A stretch of 64,000 nucleotides of DNA from Panorpa germanica (GCA_963678705.1 OY783203.1:41974347-42038346); one strand, 5' to 3'; positions 46,226-58,539 are shown, numbered from the stretch's first letter. Notes: generated from the sequence alone by a model not told the origin. Numbers and translations are program-made.

Positions 46226-46644
46226 GAATCCGTTCTTTCACTACGTTCGTACGTCGAATTGTTCGCGAACCGAACCATCGCTTGTATTCGGCGTTTTCAT
46301 GTGCAACAGTCTAGCCTATCCACAATCATGTTGCTAAACTTACTTGCTTTGATAATCCTTTCATACCGACCATAACGCATTAATGGTACAAATCGTATAT
46401 TTAGTCATGTCGTACTGGTTGACGACATCAGAATATTTCCATCTTCATTTCTACTGTAACACGCTTAGGCTTCTTTACACTACTATCAACAATTAACATA
46501 ATATACTAGATAAAAAAAACAAAATAAAAAGCGTTCGTAACCCGAGACATTGTTTGCCGAAGTCGAGTCAATTTTTTTTTAATAATTGTGTTCGTATACC
46601 GATTTCTTCGTAACTAGAAGCGTTCGTAAGTCGAGGTACCACTG
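46226..46644 (-). mobile_element. Element with CAGTGGTACCTCGACTTACG terminus
   Basis: Read on the minus strand the right edge is CAGTGGTACCTCGACTTACG, followed by repeated TTACGAA / TATACGAAC / GGGTTACGAACG words. A decayed partner, ACGTTCGTACGTCGAA, lies at about 46244-46259 on the plus strand. Termini of this style occur on pogo/Tigger-type elements. That assignment is from memory of the style and the target duplication is not visible. Confidence 0.5.
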
Positions 46645-47023
46645 CATATCCAAATCTATGTTTTCTATCAATTTTTCTACATAATTCTCAACTATTAAAA
46701 GCGAAATACGATATATTACCCGTCAAACGACACTTACTGACCATTAATAAATACATAAATTCATCAGTTGTCGTATAATGTATTTAATGGCATTGTAAGT
46801 CATTAATATGCACGAGCATATCAAAGTATCATAAGAGGTTCTGTCAACCGTGATAAATGAAGCTTCCTCTCTTCATATTATACTCGTAATACGTACAAGT
46901 AAATGCAGTAGCGTAAATAAATTGTGTATACAACTTTACTGTGAACGAGCAGTCCTTCCACGAGATGTATTACCACCCCCTTTCCACCCTGTCCCTTACT
47001 CCTTCCCATTGTTATGCGTTAAG
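46645..47023. other. AT-rich stretch without recognised features
   Basis: Nothing recognised. Confidence 0.5.
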
Positions 47024-47500
47024 CTAAATTACACACACGATTAGCCCCAACGATTTAATACTGATTTCGGTAAATCCTGTACGGGTACATAACAGCTTGC
47101 GGAAGATTACTACTGATGCTCCGGTAGTACTTGTAGTGTAAACACCACAACAAAATAAAGTTAGGTTATAATACTCGTTGTTAGAATTAGTCTTTTCTTT
47201 AAGTGGTTGGAAATGTTTTATTTTATTTGTTAATCCATTTTCTATATTGTTTGAAGCATCAACGATGTTTCTTATGTGTTCTTTAATACATTCATTATAT
47301 TTTTGCAATCGTATACGCAGTGGCGGATTCCCTACAGACAAGTCGGATCCGAAGCGTATAAAATTCGAATACGATATTCTAGAACTCGACCTAGTATAGA
47401 AATCGACATTTGACAACAACAAAAAAAGAGTATCCGTTTCGAAGACATTTTGAATGAAACGCGAAAAATTCAGAAGGAAAAATGCATTTCCCCACCCCAT
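47024..47500 (-). CDS. Unrecognised 158-codon frame, longest in the window
   Basis: The minus frame runs from ATG at 47500 to a stop at 47024 with no repeat signature in its translation. Segments such as LQKYNECIKEHIRNIVDASN and KIKHFQPLKEKTNSNNEYYN look hydrophilic and protein-like. Against a gene: no upstream promoter or splice evidence, average AT content, and a hAT-like terminus (CAGTGGCGGATTCC at about 47318) in the middle, which suggests decayed transposon sequence. A plus-strand frame (47450-47677) overlaps its start. I do not assign a function. Confidence 0.2.
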   Translation of the reverse strand: MGWGNAFFLLNFSRFIQNVFETDTLFLLLSNVDFYTRSSSRISYSNFIRFGSDLSVGNPPLRIRLQKYNECIKEHIRNIVDASNNIENGLTNKIKHFQPLKEKTNSNNEYYNLTLFCCGVYTTSTTGASVVIFRKLLCTRTGFTEISIKSLGLIVCVI

Positions 47501-47732
47501 AAACTTGTACCCAAATATATTTTCTATCTGTGGCTTAGAACGTTCTACGAAAAATTTTACTCAAATTGCAATCAGGCTATTCGACATTACTACGATATGA
47601 GAAAATGTTTTGTAGGGTTTAAGCCGGCGGAGACGACGAGGCGTGAAGCAACCACCGTCCCTCCCCCCTCCAACTAAAGAAATTATAAATGAACATAAAA
47701 ATACATATATATATTTTTTTTATATTTAGTCA
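47501..47732. other. Repeat-like stretch
   Basis: 47615-47670 is GC-rich (AAGCCGGCGGAGACGACGAG) and may be a transposon fragment. No gene recognised. Confidence 0.3.
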
Positions 47733-47915
47733 AACGGCACAGTGGGTGAGAGGATTAGTTCTTGACACTAGACTGCTGTGTTTTCGGGTTACATCCCGGA
47801 CCAGAATTATATTTTCTGGGTTTGATTGTTATCAAGATAAATTGATTAAGCGGTGCTGTCCACATATGTGAGGCCACGGAACCACAAAAACGTCAATATA
47901 GGACTTAAATACAAT
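47733..47915 (+). repeat. tRNA-derived SINE
   Basis: Head GGCACAGTGGGTGAGAGGAT, anticodon region GACTGCTGTGTTTTCGGGT, diverged B box (GGGTTACATCCCGGACC), body TTGTTATCAAGATAAATTG, then GAGGCCACGGAACCACAAAA. The tail is degraded. Confidence 0.85.
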
Positions 47916-48722
47916 TATTTAAAATTAAAAATATATATACTCGTATCTAGTTACAATGGAATTTTGACTAAATAAATTGTATCTAGTCGCATTTGTCGTA
48001 TTCAGCCACAATTGCCTTTCGACAAAATCAATCGTATAGCAAAATCAGTTGTATTACGTCACAATTGTGTGTGGCTAAATCAATTGTGTCTAGTCACAAT
48101 AGCCGTTTGGAGAATATGGAGAAAAAAAACTTCCGCTAAATATATTTTCATATATTTAAGGTGCATTTAACATAGAAAGTTTTCCTTTTACATAAAAAAT
48201 GTATGTTAATATAAATTGGATTAAATAAAGAAAATTTTCTTTACCTCTTTTTTTTTTCTCAGCATAGTTTAGTCAGTCGCTGCGCTGTCATTTATAATTT
48301 TTTTGGAATAGCTCCCGACAAAATCACAAAAGATAACATAAGTGCAGTTACTATCTAATCGATAATGCATACATCATCCATACAGGGTCTGTGTTATGGG
48401 TAACGTTTTAAATTGATCCCTTGGTGCTTATGCTTATCGGTGGCTATGAATATAATACGCCGTGCTGAAAACTAATACTAAAGTATAATCCCCATAACGT
48501 CAACGCTGGGCCCTCGTTAATATCTATTCTTCATGTACAAAACTTTCCTAATTTACACGTTGAACATACTGTACAGTGTAGTACAGTGTACTATACTTGT
48601 ACGGGGTTAATCAAAATGTTATACTAAAACTTTGTTAATAATAAATATAAGTGTAATTATGATTTAATTTACATCTGGGACTTTTTCATGTTTTTAATAT
48701 ATGGGGTTATGTTTATCACATC
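47916..48722. other. AT-rich stretch, weak exon-like patch at 48260
   Basis: 47940-48120 has repeated CACAATTG / TAGTCACAAT / AAATCAATTG words. After a strong acceptor-like TTTTTTTTTTCTCAG at about 48262 a 31-codon frame is open, but its phase does not fit the 5603 exon. I do not call it. Confidence 0.35.
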
Positions 48723-48832
48723 AGGACGACACATTGGTGCTTGATGCTGACTGCTGTGTCTTTAGGTTCGATCCCCGGATCAGAGTTATACTTTCTGGGT
48801 TTGGTTGTTACCGATGTCGAATAAATTAAATA
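48723..48832 (+). repeat. tRNA-derived SINE, short
   Basis: Head shortened to GACGACACATTGGTGC, then TGATGCTGACTGCTGTGTC, B box GGTTCGATCCCCGGATCAGA, TTCTGGGTTTGGTTGTTA, and a jump to the tail (CGATGTCGAATAAATTAAAT). The promoter boxes are close to consensus, so it is one of the younger-looking copies. Confidence 0.85.
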
Positions 48833-50904
48833 AAAAAAAAAACAAAAAAATTTTAAAGCACGAAAAAAATTTTAAAGAAATTTTTATTTTTTTAAAGAAT
48901 TTAAGATACAAAAATATCTAATTTATTTTGACGTATTTTCTATAATATTATAAGAAATAAGAAAACAATTTGGTATTTTTTCATGCTATGTGTTGTGTAT
49001 TTACTTTATTTAACGCATATTTCCGATGATCTGCTACTATGTTAACAGTTTTTATTTAATGGTGTTGTGGCTTCATAAATGCGGATAATAGCTTCGCATA
49101 ATAAGTTTTTATAAGTATGTGAGCATATAACTAATTTAACTTTGATTACGACACTTATAAAATATATATACCGATATATACCCGAAGACATAGCAATCTC
49201 ATAGTCTTATTTTATATTTAGTCGTATTTTAAAATTTTATAATTTTTTTAAAAGCTTTTAATTATTTATAAGGACTTCAAAGTTCATATTGTATTTCTAA
49301 GAAAGGTGTTTTTAAGAAGTTTTATAAGTATGCTAACACTATACACAAAAAGAAGATTTATGTTTCAAAAAGCAATAAAATAGGTTAATAAAAGTTGTTT
49401 ATTAGATAAAATGGTATACGTAACAGGTAGCATTTGTTATGTTAGATAAATCTTAAATATGTAACTGTGTTTATCGTGAAGTAGTAGTTTTTAATGATGA
49501 AGCTGATGGATATAATAAAGACTAGAATCTTTGACTTATTTACACTGTATACATGGAATTTGGAGAATTCTTTTATCTCACATTTTCTGCGGACCTCATA
49601 TATTATTTAGTCTAGAAAAATTCATGTAAACTGTGTTAAGTCTACACGACATAAAGTTATATAGACATACATTTATAATTTGAAATAACACGAGCTGTTA
49701 TTACACCTTGCATTATTTAAACTTAAATGTATTTGTCGAAAATTTAGTAAATATCGAAGATTTTATTGTATAAAGTATCCAGAAAGGGAAGCGCGGCGAT
49801 GTGTAAAAAATATTAGGATGTTCGAGATCATATATATTTATCAATTTTTTACTTTCAATTTTACTAATTTTTTACATCCCTTTACCACAATGACATCGAT
49901 GTACCTAACACTTTGTATTTGATATATTTAAACACTTTCATAATCATCACAACATGCTATACACAACGGTACATATACATTTCTGTATAATACGTCCATA
50001 TTTAAATAAAGCAAGAGCACTATGTTATATCATAATAATAAAAGTCATCATTTTAATAAAACAGCCAGTAGTGAAACAATACTAAATTATCTTTGTAGAT
50101 GGCACCTCGCTGCCAGAGCAGATAAACCAAAACTTTGGCACAGAAATGCAACTGTCGGAAATACAAAATTGAATAAGGGCAACCAACTGACAAACACACA
50201 ACTAGGCAGACAAAAGTTAATTTACATTCAGAACATATTCAAACTACGATTATTGTATTTTTAGTGTGAAAACATGTATTTAACTTGTATTTTTAGTGTG
50301 ACGAAATGTGAAAAATTGCAAATGGCGCCATATCTTAAACTTATTTAGTTCGCAGACCTAGTTCACTGTAACAATCTTCACATGTCTTGCAGAAAGTGCA
50401 ATTTTAAGTTCCGTTACGGCTCTTCTATATTCTATGGTATATTGTTTTAGTTTGGCTTCACCACACAAATTTATTCGGTCGCTTACCTACTTAGAACATG
50501 AGTTCAAAAAATACTACTTTTACTAAAGGAAACAAAACCACATTAATCTTGATGTCCGGAGTTTAACATAGTAGACATAGAAGTCCGCATCAGTCGACAA
50601 TGTTACCTTGTTACTACTTCCGGTATATTCACTTATTGTTGTTTGGAAACTAGAGTCCTTTCGTTCCATTAAAACTTTTATAAAACAACCTAAATGAAGT
50701 GAATTATTTTACGAGTATTACGACTACTAGACTAGAGAGAAGATAAGAGTATTTCAATTGGACTAAAACACTGAGACGATTAACCTTAAAGGGCACAAAG
50801 ACCATACCATCAGAGCACAAGTACCATTTTCTGTACATTAAACAAATAATAATTCGAAAATAATTGAATAGTATTTTTTTAATTTTTTTATTTCATAATT
50901 TTTT
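48833..50904. other. AT-rich stretch with an unrecognised 80-codon frame
   Basis: Plus frame 50022-50264 includes WHLAARADKPKLWHRNATVG and NTKLNKGNQLTNTQLGRQK after an acceptor-like TTATCTTTGTAG at about 50098. There is no donor and I recognise no family. The rest is AT-rich. Confidence 0.3.
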
Positions 50905-51020
50905 ACATAATCAATTTAACTTAATAACAATCAAATCAAATCCAGAAAATAAAGCTCTGATCTGAGGATCGAACCCGAAGACGTAGCAATCAGCGTCAAA
51001 CATCAGTGCTACCGTACATT
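50905..51020 (-). repeat. tRNA-derived SINE, tail missing
   Basis: Minus-strand copy with head (GACAATGTACGGTAGCACTG), B box (CGGGTTCGATCCTCAGATC), TTTCTGGATTTGATTTGAT, then TTGTTATTAAGTTAAATTG. Confidence 0.82.
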
Positions 51021-52468
51021 GTCTTTTTATAGTTCTTTATAACAAAATAAAGTATGGTAAAAATACCCGTATGAAATTCTAGCAGCTTTCTAATAGAAAA
51101 AAAGAATAATAAGTCATGTCCACTTTTAAAGTAAGTTCACTTCGCTGTCTGTATCCGTGAATGCAGACCTTATTATCTCCCGATAGTCTCTGTTGACTTA
51201 CGTTCCTGAGCAGTTCGGATTAACCTATAGACAAGTAAAACAAATGTCTAGGGAAATGATAAGGAAACAATTGATTTCTTGTGAGAAGGTCAAAAGAAAA
51301 TGTATTTAATGTTGGCGAAAGGAAATTACAACTGGATAGAATTGATTTCGGATGAGTAATTGTAACTAGATATAATTGATTTCATTGTCACTTTGTCTTA
51401 TAAGGTCTAAGATACCATTGATATTACGTGATACTTAAAAAACTAAAAAGCATTAGTTTAAAATATAGGGGGGAGAGTGGGGATTTTATATTTACTGAGT
51501 ACTGCCTTTGATAGTTCGTAACCAAATTCAATAAATACTTTCAGTAACTTCAAATGATTTATTAACAATAAAATATACAAGCATAAAACTGCCTTTAAAA
51601 AACCTTTTCATTTTCTTTTGTAAAATATGTTTTGAGTATGATAAGTAGAGGGTTTGATGCTTTTAAATACTGGCTCCGTTACACATTTGAATCTTGAGCA
51701 GGTCAGATCTTACATAATGGTGAGTTTCATATTTCTCGTATCATTCTTTGTAACGGATTGAAATTACAAAAAAATAAAATTCTTTGCAATGTTACGCAAA
51801 ATTTTAGAATATAAAATAAATTAAATTTATTTAATTCTTATATAAAATGTAAAGACTTATACACTTAAATAATTCTATAACCCTATAATTATATATTCTA
51901 TAACCCTGCAATTTTTTATTCTAAAGCCAAATTAAATTTCACAACGGACTGTAATTTGGCATGAAAAGTATTAGTATTGCAAAAATTTGATTGGTTAAAA
52001 CATATAATTTTGATAAAATAGGCCCCTTAAATTTTAATAACTTAGAGTTTACTTAATACTTCATCCGCCGCTGTATACATATATAATATATTATTTTGCC
52101 ACGTGAACCACGAAAATATTTACTAAACAGAATATTTACCAATAAATATGCAAATAGTACGACATTGACTTTGACTTTGAGTGTGATTAAATTTTGTTAT
52201 GAGTTTTCATTTCCGCAAACAATGGATTTATTTGTTTCAATATTTGCATATGAGTAAATATGAATAGCAAATCAGAGACCCTGGGGCATAGATATTCTCG
52301 TATACCAGACACATTTTGACAATAATAATTTAATGATATAGTTCAAAAATAATTCTCATTATATTGTATTTAAATTTAGCGGTATAAATCGTGTTTTGCC
52401 AATTCTTTGACCTATATTTTGTGAATATTTTATTATATATATTGTTATGATATTCAGGCTTACTGATA
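51021..52468. other. AT-rich stretch without recognised features
   Basis: Nothing recognised on either strand. Confidence 0.5.
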
Positions 52469-52863
52469 TTAAAGTATCATTCCCACTCACTGTTTTAATT
52501 TTGCATTTAATTTAAATTGTATAGCATATGAGAATATGTGCAATCATTCTCTGTACCATTTTTAATTCAGATTTTAATTTACCAATGTTCAATGTTTCCA
52601 AATTAAAAATATTTAATTATATTATAACCTTCAAAATGTGACAACCTGTAAAAATGCAGTATGATTAATTTTTTAATGAAGTTTGTCAGTGTGTCAAAAA
52701 TAAATAAATAAAAACAATTTCTATTACTAATTCTTATTAAAAACTGCAATTTTAATTATTTCACATTCAAGGAATGCGTATTCTGAAAACCTGAAATCTA
52801 TATTAAATAAGGATGTAAATTAATAATATATATGAAAACAGTGAGTGGGAATGAAGTGCTTAA
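52469..52863. mobile_element. TTAA-flanked MITE family, copy D, complete
   Basis: The best copy. TTAA on the left, then AGTATCATTCCCACTCACTG; on the right AAAACAGTGAGTGGGAATGA, then AGTGCTTAA. The inverted repeat is about 24 bases and a TTAA lies at each edge. The interior shares GTGACAACCTGTAAAAATGC and GTGTCAAAAATAAA with the others. Confidence 0.8.
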
Positions 52864-55800
52864 TAAGTGCCTGCGGTGGTAATAAATATAGGGGGTTTGT
52901 TTTAGCTCCCATGTGAAAGCTAATGTATCTAATAACAATTGATGTTGAGCCTATCTGATATTACCTTTCCCTATTTATCTTTTACGCGGAATCAACTAAT
53001 TAAAAGCTAGTTTTGGGGGGTTAAGTAAGGCCAGAGTTTGGGGCGAAAATATTGTTACAATTTTACTGGACAACGACGACGACTTGTGTGCACGTAGCAA
53101 CTATCCTCTTCAGCTTCTAACAGCATAGGATACACACTTGTAAGGGCGTGAAAGGGGGATGAAGGGAGTCTGGCTCTGGAACCTTCTATGACGCCAAAGG
53201 TACAAATTTGTATGTGCGAGCGAGGATTAAGGGAAGGGAGATTAGGATTCACGAACCTACTTCAGCTAATTCCAGTTATTATTTCATAACTATAATTTTT
53301 GTATGCTCAGACGCCCGCAAATTCGTAACAATATATTAACAGTAATTGCAGAAAATTTAGCCTCGTTCTTGAATATTTAAGACAGTTTTCATCCTCTTTA
53401 CCGAAATTATCAAAATAAAAATGTGAACATCTCCGTAACCCAGCTTTAAATAGTCTTTTACGGTCACGAAAAGAACAGGTGTCAAAATTTTGACTCCTGA
53501 TCGCTAAAAAAATGTGTATTCATGTTATAAGTGCAAACAAAGTGACAATCCTGTGCTAACTGTTAAACAACATTTATAAAAGAAGACATCAATCATATTT
53601 AAACGAAATATTAATGGGTAAGATTTTAAGCCGAATTTTAGTTTGTATCATCATAGCTTCTTCATCGTAAACTCCTCGTAGTGACGTGAGTTTTAGAACA
53701 ATAAAAAAATTAACTCTCAGTAACCTCATTTATCCTCATGAACTCTTATCCGCAAAACTTCTCAATAACAAGCACTCCTTATATCGTCCTTCTTCACCTC
53801 TTTCCTCAAGAGCTTGTGCTCAAGAAACCATGTCAGTAGGTGTAGACTAGTACTCATATGTAGTTAGATGCTTCCTTCAGAGTATTTTATTGATTTCTTT
53901 TGTAAGTTTTATGTTAATAATATATTTATAAATTAAAAATTTAGTTTAGTATTAAAATGTAGATTGTTTCATTATACTCGTAGTATCATGTAAATCAATA
54001 TTCATAAATCATACACAGTAATATTACATATTCGTAGTTGATATAGAAATTGCACAGTAGAAAAATTTCTGCTGTCATAGGCTCAGACATATTAATGTAT
54101 GTAGTTTATACTTAATTCCGCAAAAGTAATAGTAGCTTCTTAAATATGATGTAGCTTGCACTAGTAACTAATAACTCTAAAAATGCTTTTCTAATTCGAG
54201 AAAATAAGGTAACATTCGAGTAATAAGGTAAAGTGCTATTTGACTAAGGGTTACCAGATGTTTACTATTTGAGTAGACTGACATCCTTCATCTTTAGTTC
54301 AATATTTTAAAAATTAAAATAGTAAAGATATAAAAAGAGATATTCTGCAGAAAGGTCACCACTTGAACAATATTTATAGTTTCGCTGGAAATAATTGTTC
54401 TTTTATAAATATACAGTTGATGAAATGAAATCTCAGATTTTGTAGAAAGGTGGTAGTTTAATAATAAGTATCCTTCTCATTTGCTGAGTTTTATCGTTAA
54501 TTTAATGTATTAACCTTAAATGTAAATATCAGCTTGTAAAATAGTAACTCGTTTTGAGTAATATACTTTATTAAATAATAATTACTATTATTAATAATTA
54601 TTCAATGTTATCTATAATATAATTATAATATTAAATATTTATAATAAATTATTATGGAATCTTTGATAAAATCACTGCCAAGATTAAATAAAGATATTGT
54701 AGGCCTATGGACTACTTTTACTTGTCTACTTCTTGTTTAAAATGACCTTTTTTTTACTCTCAAAACTAATTAAATTATATCTAGTCAAAAAAATTACTTT
54801 TTTTTCGAAATCCAGCAGCTATACTAGTCAGAATGTAATAGCACTATTTCTTCAAATTAACAGCATCTGGTAACCCTAAACTGCAAACGTTACTTCTTAT
54901 TTTATAATGCTTTTAGTACTTGTATTTTTTTTTAAATATTGACTATGAGAAATTAATACTAATATTATAATTATAAATTATATTATTTAAGTTATCATAG
55001 ACAAAACTTATTTATAAATATAAAAGGAACCAGTAAAGGTACCCTTAACTTGAATATAAAAATTAACAGAATCTTAAAGAATAAGATTATGTTCCTTATC
55101 TTAAAAAAGTGTGCTGCAAAATACTCATATTCATACAACATAATTATAATTTTCCAAATAAAATATGCAGCAATGTGTGTAAGTTGGTAATAAATAATAA
55201 CAAATGCTGAGAAGCTTCAGTGTTTAAGACAATAAAATAAGACGCAGTTATTATATGATATTTACTGAAATTTGAAGTATCCAGAAACATATATAAATGT
55301 TTGAGCCTGAAAAGTACAGCGCCCCTGTGTATGTGTATGTATATCGGTAACCTAGGATTTATTTAAGCTAAATAACTTTTGAATATAATTCGTTTCATTT
55401 TTTTTATGGATTTAAGAAAAACTTCTATTACTTCTATTAATATTTAAACATTATATTTAATTTCGATATAGATCAATTTCTTTATCGATAATAACTAATA
55501 TATTTTCAAGGTTTTCAAGAGATTGTATTTACGACTTGTTTCTTAAATGAAGTCTATAATTTAGCTTCATTACTCCTATTGCCTTTGAACCGACCCTTTC
55601 ATTCCTTCATGTAATCTTTTTAAACCAATAATAAGAGGTTAGTGACCTTCGTTAAATATAATATTAAACTTAAAAGATATTCAATAATTTTACGAATTGT
55701 AATTTTAAATGTGTGATTGTGAACGCCTTGGAGTATTTTGAGACTAAAATAATAAATTAATTATGGATAGAAACAAATCTCATCTTAAATTCTAAATTAA

Positions 55801-56109
55801 ATGGAATTAATAGTAAGTGAAAGTAAGTGTTAAGTGAAACAATAAAATGAGTCAGTCATCTTCGTGTTTTTCTTAATTTGATAAATGTGTATGCAATTCG
55901 AAATTCATAATTGCAGAGTGAAAAAATATATTATGCGAGTTTTTTTGTCTATCATCTTCTTTTGTAAAGAACTGAAATAGATGCTGTAACCGCCTTCTAT
56001 TTTTAAAATTCATCTGAAAATGTAGAAAATAACTGCAAATGAATTGAATAAAATGCAAATACGAAATCTTAAAGGGAAGATGTTAATTTCACATTTAACT
56101 TCGGCTTAT
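52864..56109. other. Stretch without firm features
   Basis: 52904-52932 shares AGCTCCC.TGTGAAAG words with 3996-4024. A GC-moderate patch at 53040-53260 has a 65-codon minus frame with no recognisable family. The rest (53.3-56.1 kb) is AT-rich and empty. Confidence 0.4.
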
Positions 56110-56265
56110 TTCTGAAAAGTCGTGGCCTCATACACTGCATAACCGAAATACTCTGCATAACGAATTAATCTTTGATAACAACTAAAACGGGATTCAACTC
56201 GAACCCGAAATCGCAGCGGTCTGGAGTCAAGCAAAAATGTTGTCAGCCGACTAACCTGAGTGGAA
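56110..56265 (-). repeat. tRNA-derived SINE, degraded
   Basis: Minus-strand copy: head decayed, GACCGCTGCGATTTCGGGTT, B box remnant TTCGAGTTGAATCCCG, TTTAGTTGTTATCAAAG, ATGAGGCCACGACTTTTC. Confidence 0.7.
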
Positions 56266-56524
56266 GTTGAAGTTAATATAATATATAGAATAAATTGATT
56301 TTTAATGAGAAAAAAATTAATGAACTAATTTTGTCTATATTTATTGAAAAAGCGACCCCGGACCAATGACAAAGATTTTATTGGATTGAATAAAATTTGT
56401 GAAAAATTTACAGTGGGTAGAAAGACATTTCACAAATATATACATACTGTATAAAATGTTCAGTATATAGTCAGAAAAATTAGGAGAAAAGGGTTACAAT
56501 GGTTACAAAGTTGTTTTGTGTAGA

Positions 56525-57180
56525 AAGCATGGACATAAAGAGAACCGCTAAGAAACTTATGGAAGGAAATTCAGAAGGTGCGAGGATGACCCACCTGAAG
56601 AGATAAGTATGATGAATTAGAAGAGAATGACGGTCAATAGGAATGAAGGAATTTTAAAAGTTTATTGGGGCATGGGCTGTGGCGCCAAGATGATTAAAAT
56701 AAAATGTATGAAAAATGTATACCGAAATATATAGTTTTGCTATAAATTTACTATGGTTAAAATAGAATCTTTGAAAACTTACTCTGGGTACTATTGAATC
56801 TGTTGTACATTTATATGGGATAGAATGAAATCTTCTGGCTAATTTATGATGAATGGAACGAAATATGAAATATTTTTCGCGAGGCCGGACCATGTATTTT
56901 GACGCCCCTATCCACATGACAAAAAATATGAGAAGGTGGCACAGACAAGAAGGAATGGTAAAGTGGGAGAATGAAGGATGGCGGATATAAGAACAAAAGA
57001 AGACAATGAGGAGAAACGTTGCAAGAGAGAAGAAAGTAAATAGGTGGTAGAAGTAAGGAGAAGGCATAGGAGAAAGATTACAAGAGAACATGGAAAAGGA
57101 AGAAGAGCATTTAAAAAAATTTAAAAATGTGTAAATGAAATGTAAAATAAATATGAGGAGGTTGAAAAGCCGTAAAGCAG
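56525..57180 (+). repeat. Non-LTR retrotransposon 3' fragment, plus strand
   Basis: From about 56930 the sequence is purine-rich (GAAGGAGAAAGA-style) as in the LINE coding and 3' region. It ends TTGAAAAGCCGTAAAGCAGA and TACAATAAA, a degraded form of the 3' terminus AAGCCGAAAGGCGAACAATA. Assignment of the part before 56930 is uncertain. The 145-codon minus frame at 56654-57091 exists because of the strand's purine bias and is not a gene. Confidence 0.5.
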
Positions 57181-57786
57181 ATACAATAAAATATAATACA
57201 GGTATACAAATAAAATGTAAAAATTAAAATATTAATGACTTTTGTTTTTTAGAACTAAGGAAAATGCTTTTTCTGCTTTCATTTATAATGCTTTTATTAT
57301 TAATAGTGTTTTCTTTTCTAATAAATTGTTGCCCTTTTTCGAATTTTTGATTAAGGTTAGATTGGTTTAGTTAAATTTGTTGGTCATCATCACAAGTGGG
57401 GATATAATTATATGGAGCTCTACATAAATATAAATAGAGTCTCTCATAAACATTTATTACATATATCTACTATTTTATGTTAAAATTCATTGAAGGTTAC
57501 ATTGCAAATGCCCCCAGAATCTTGTTCTATTGGAAATAATGACAATTATTTAAACTTATCAAAGAAAAGAAAACACTATAAGACAAATGCTAATTTTATC
57601 ATATTTATGCACGTATTTTGTGTTTTATATGTGTCATTTAAAAGAATCTAACTTTATATTAGTTCCCCATAGCTTACATACACGTAGTACGGCCAGGTCA
57701 TCCAGGAAATTTGTAGTCTTAATGTTTGTATTTTATAGCAAATGTAATAGAATCTCATGTGTGTTTTTTTTCTAAATTTAATTTAG
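57181..57786. other. AT-rich intron sequence before the cassette exon
   Basis: Nothing recognised. It ends in the polypyrimidine tract TGTGTTTTTTTTCTAAATTT and TTTAG. Confidence 0.5.
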
Positions 57787-57888
57787 TCATGGAAGTCCCG
57801 ATACATATCGGACCAAAGGGGTTGAATGTCAGTGTAGTAAATTATCATCCGCCGATCACCTGACACAGAACCCCCTTCAACATCCCCA
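57787..57888 (+). CDS. Candidate 102-base cassette exon with an in-frame TGA
   Basis: A strong acceptor (T-rich tract, then ATTTAG) and donor (CCCCA|GTAAAG) bound a GC-rich 102-base segment in AT-rich DNA. Joined after exon 5603-5678 it reads V, then MEVPIHIGPKGLNVSVVN, YHPPIT, TGA at 57861-57863, HRTPFNIP, and leaves one base that joins 59446 in frame. Length and both phases therefore fit the gene, but a stop interrupts. The options are a short secreted isoform of about 50 residues, a poison exon, TGA recoding, or a sequence error. A second frame (HGSPDTYRTKGVECQCSKL, then SSADHLTQNPLQHP) is open throughout but would need different neighbouring exons. A donor six bases downstream (AAAG|GTATAT) is also usable. 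Confidence 0.45.
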
Positions 57889-58539
57889 GTAAAGGTATAT
57901 CAATTTAATTAATTTATATAATCAATTAACATATTATTTTACAACTTGTTTTACATCCAAATTTTTACTTTTTTAAACATTGTTTTCGATTAACTAACAC
58001 ACTAAATTAAATGATTGCTTGTATTTCATTTTACACATTACTGGATTGTGAATGAATTGGTTCAATATTGCTACTACAGTATTTAATAACATTTCACACT
58101 AAACATGGTTACATATATTTTACATAAATGACTATTAAAGTTGAATTAATAACTTTAACGGCGTAAGACCACAGTTTGAGGTGATCACATGTAAGATAAA
58201 GAAAGTCAATACGTTTCCTTCACTTCCAAAAGGATTTGTGGCATGATTAAAAAAAATCACCTACTTCTTAGGCCGTCTGCACACGGGTCGACTAATTGCA
58301 AACTTGTCGCGCAACAAAGTTTCCAACGAAAACGAAAAACGAGCCATGTCGAGCCGTGTTTCGTGACTCTACATAAACACGAGATTTTAAACATTTTTAC
58401 ATAAATTAAAGATATGTTTTTAATGTATCCGCTACGTATAAGACCTAGTTCGCACTTAGATTATTTCCGCACAGTTTTAGTTCCGTGTACTAACATGAGC
58501 GGAATTATGTGTATATTTATATGATTTCATAAAAGCCTA
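57889..58539. other. Last intron, first part
   Basis: TTAGGCCGTCTGCACACGGG at about 58270 matches about 7128. Otherwise AT-rich with nothing recognised. Confidence 0.45.

Larger units (their letters stand above)
5679..57786 (+). other. Inferred giant first intron, about 52 kb (53.8 kb if the 57787 exon is skipped)
   Basis: Inferred from phase-compatible coding exons at 5603-5678 and 57787-57888 or 59446-59684. The content listed below is almost entirely mobile-element debris plus featureless AT-rich DNA, as expected for a long intron. It may contain further exons (see 29386-29514) and possibly a minus-strand gene (see 44721-44774). Confidence 0.4.

Noticed and set aside
48262-48360. Exon after a strong polypyrimidine acceptor
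   Set aside because: In the phase required by the 5603 exon it begins with an immediate stop. In the open frame it ends without a donor.
50022-50264. 80-codon plus frame as a gene
   Set aside because: No start context, donor or family resemblance; single-frame openness alone is not enough.
56654-57091. 145-codon minus-strand frame
   Set aside because: It exists because the plus strand is purine-rich LINE sequence. The translation is a Phe/Ser/His-rich string with no domain.
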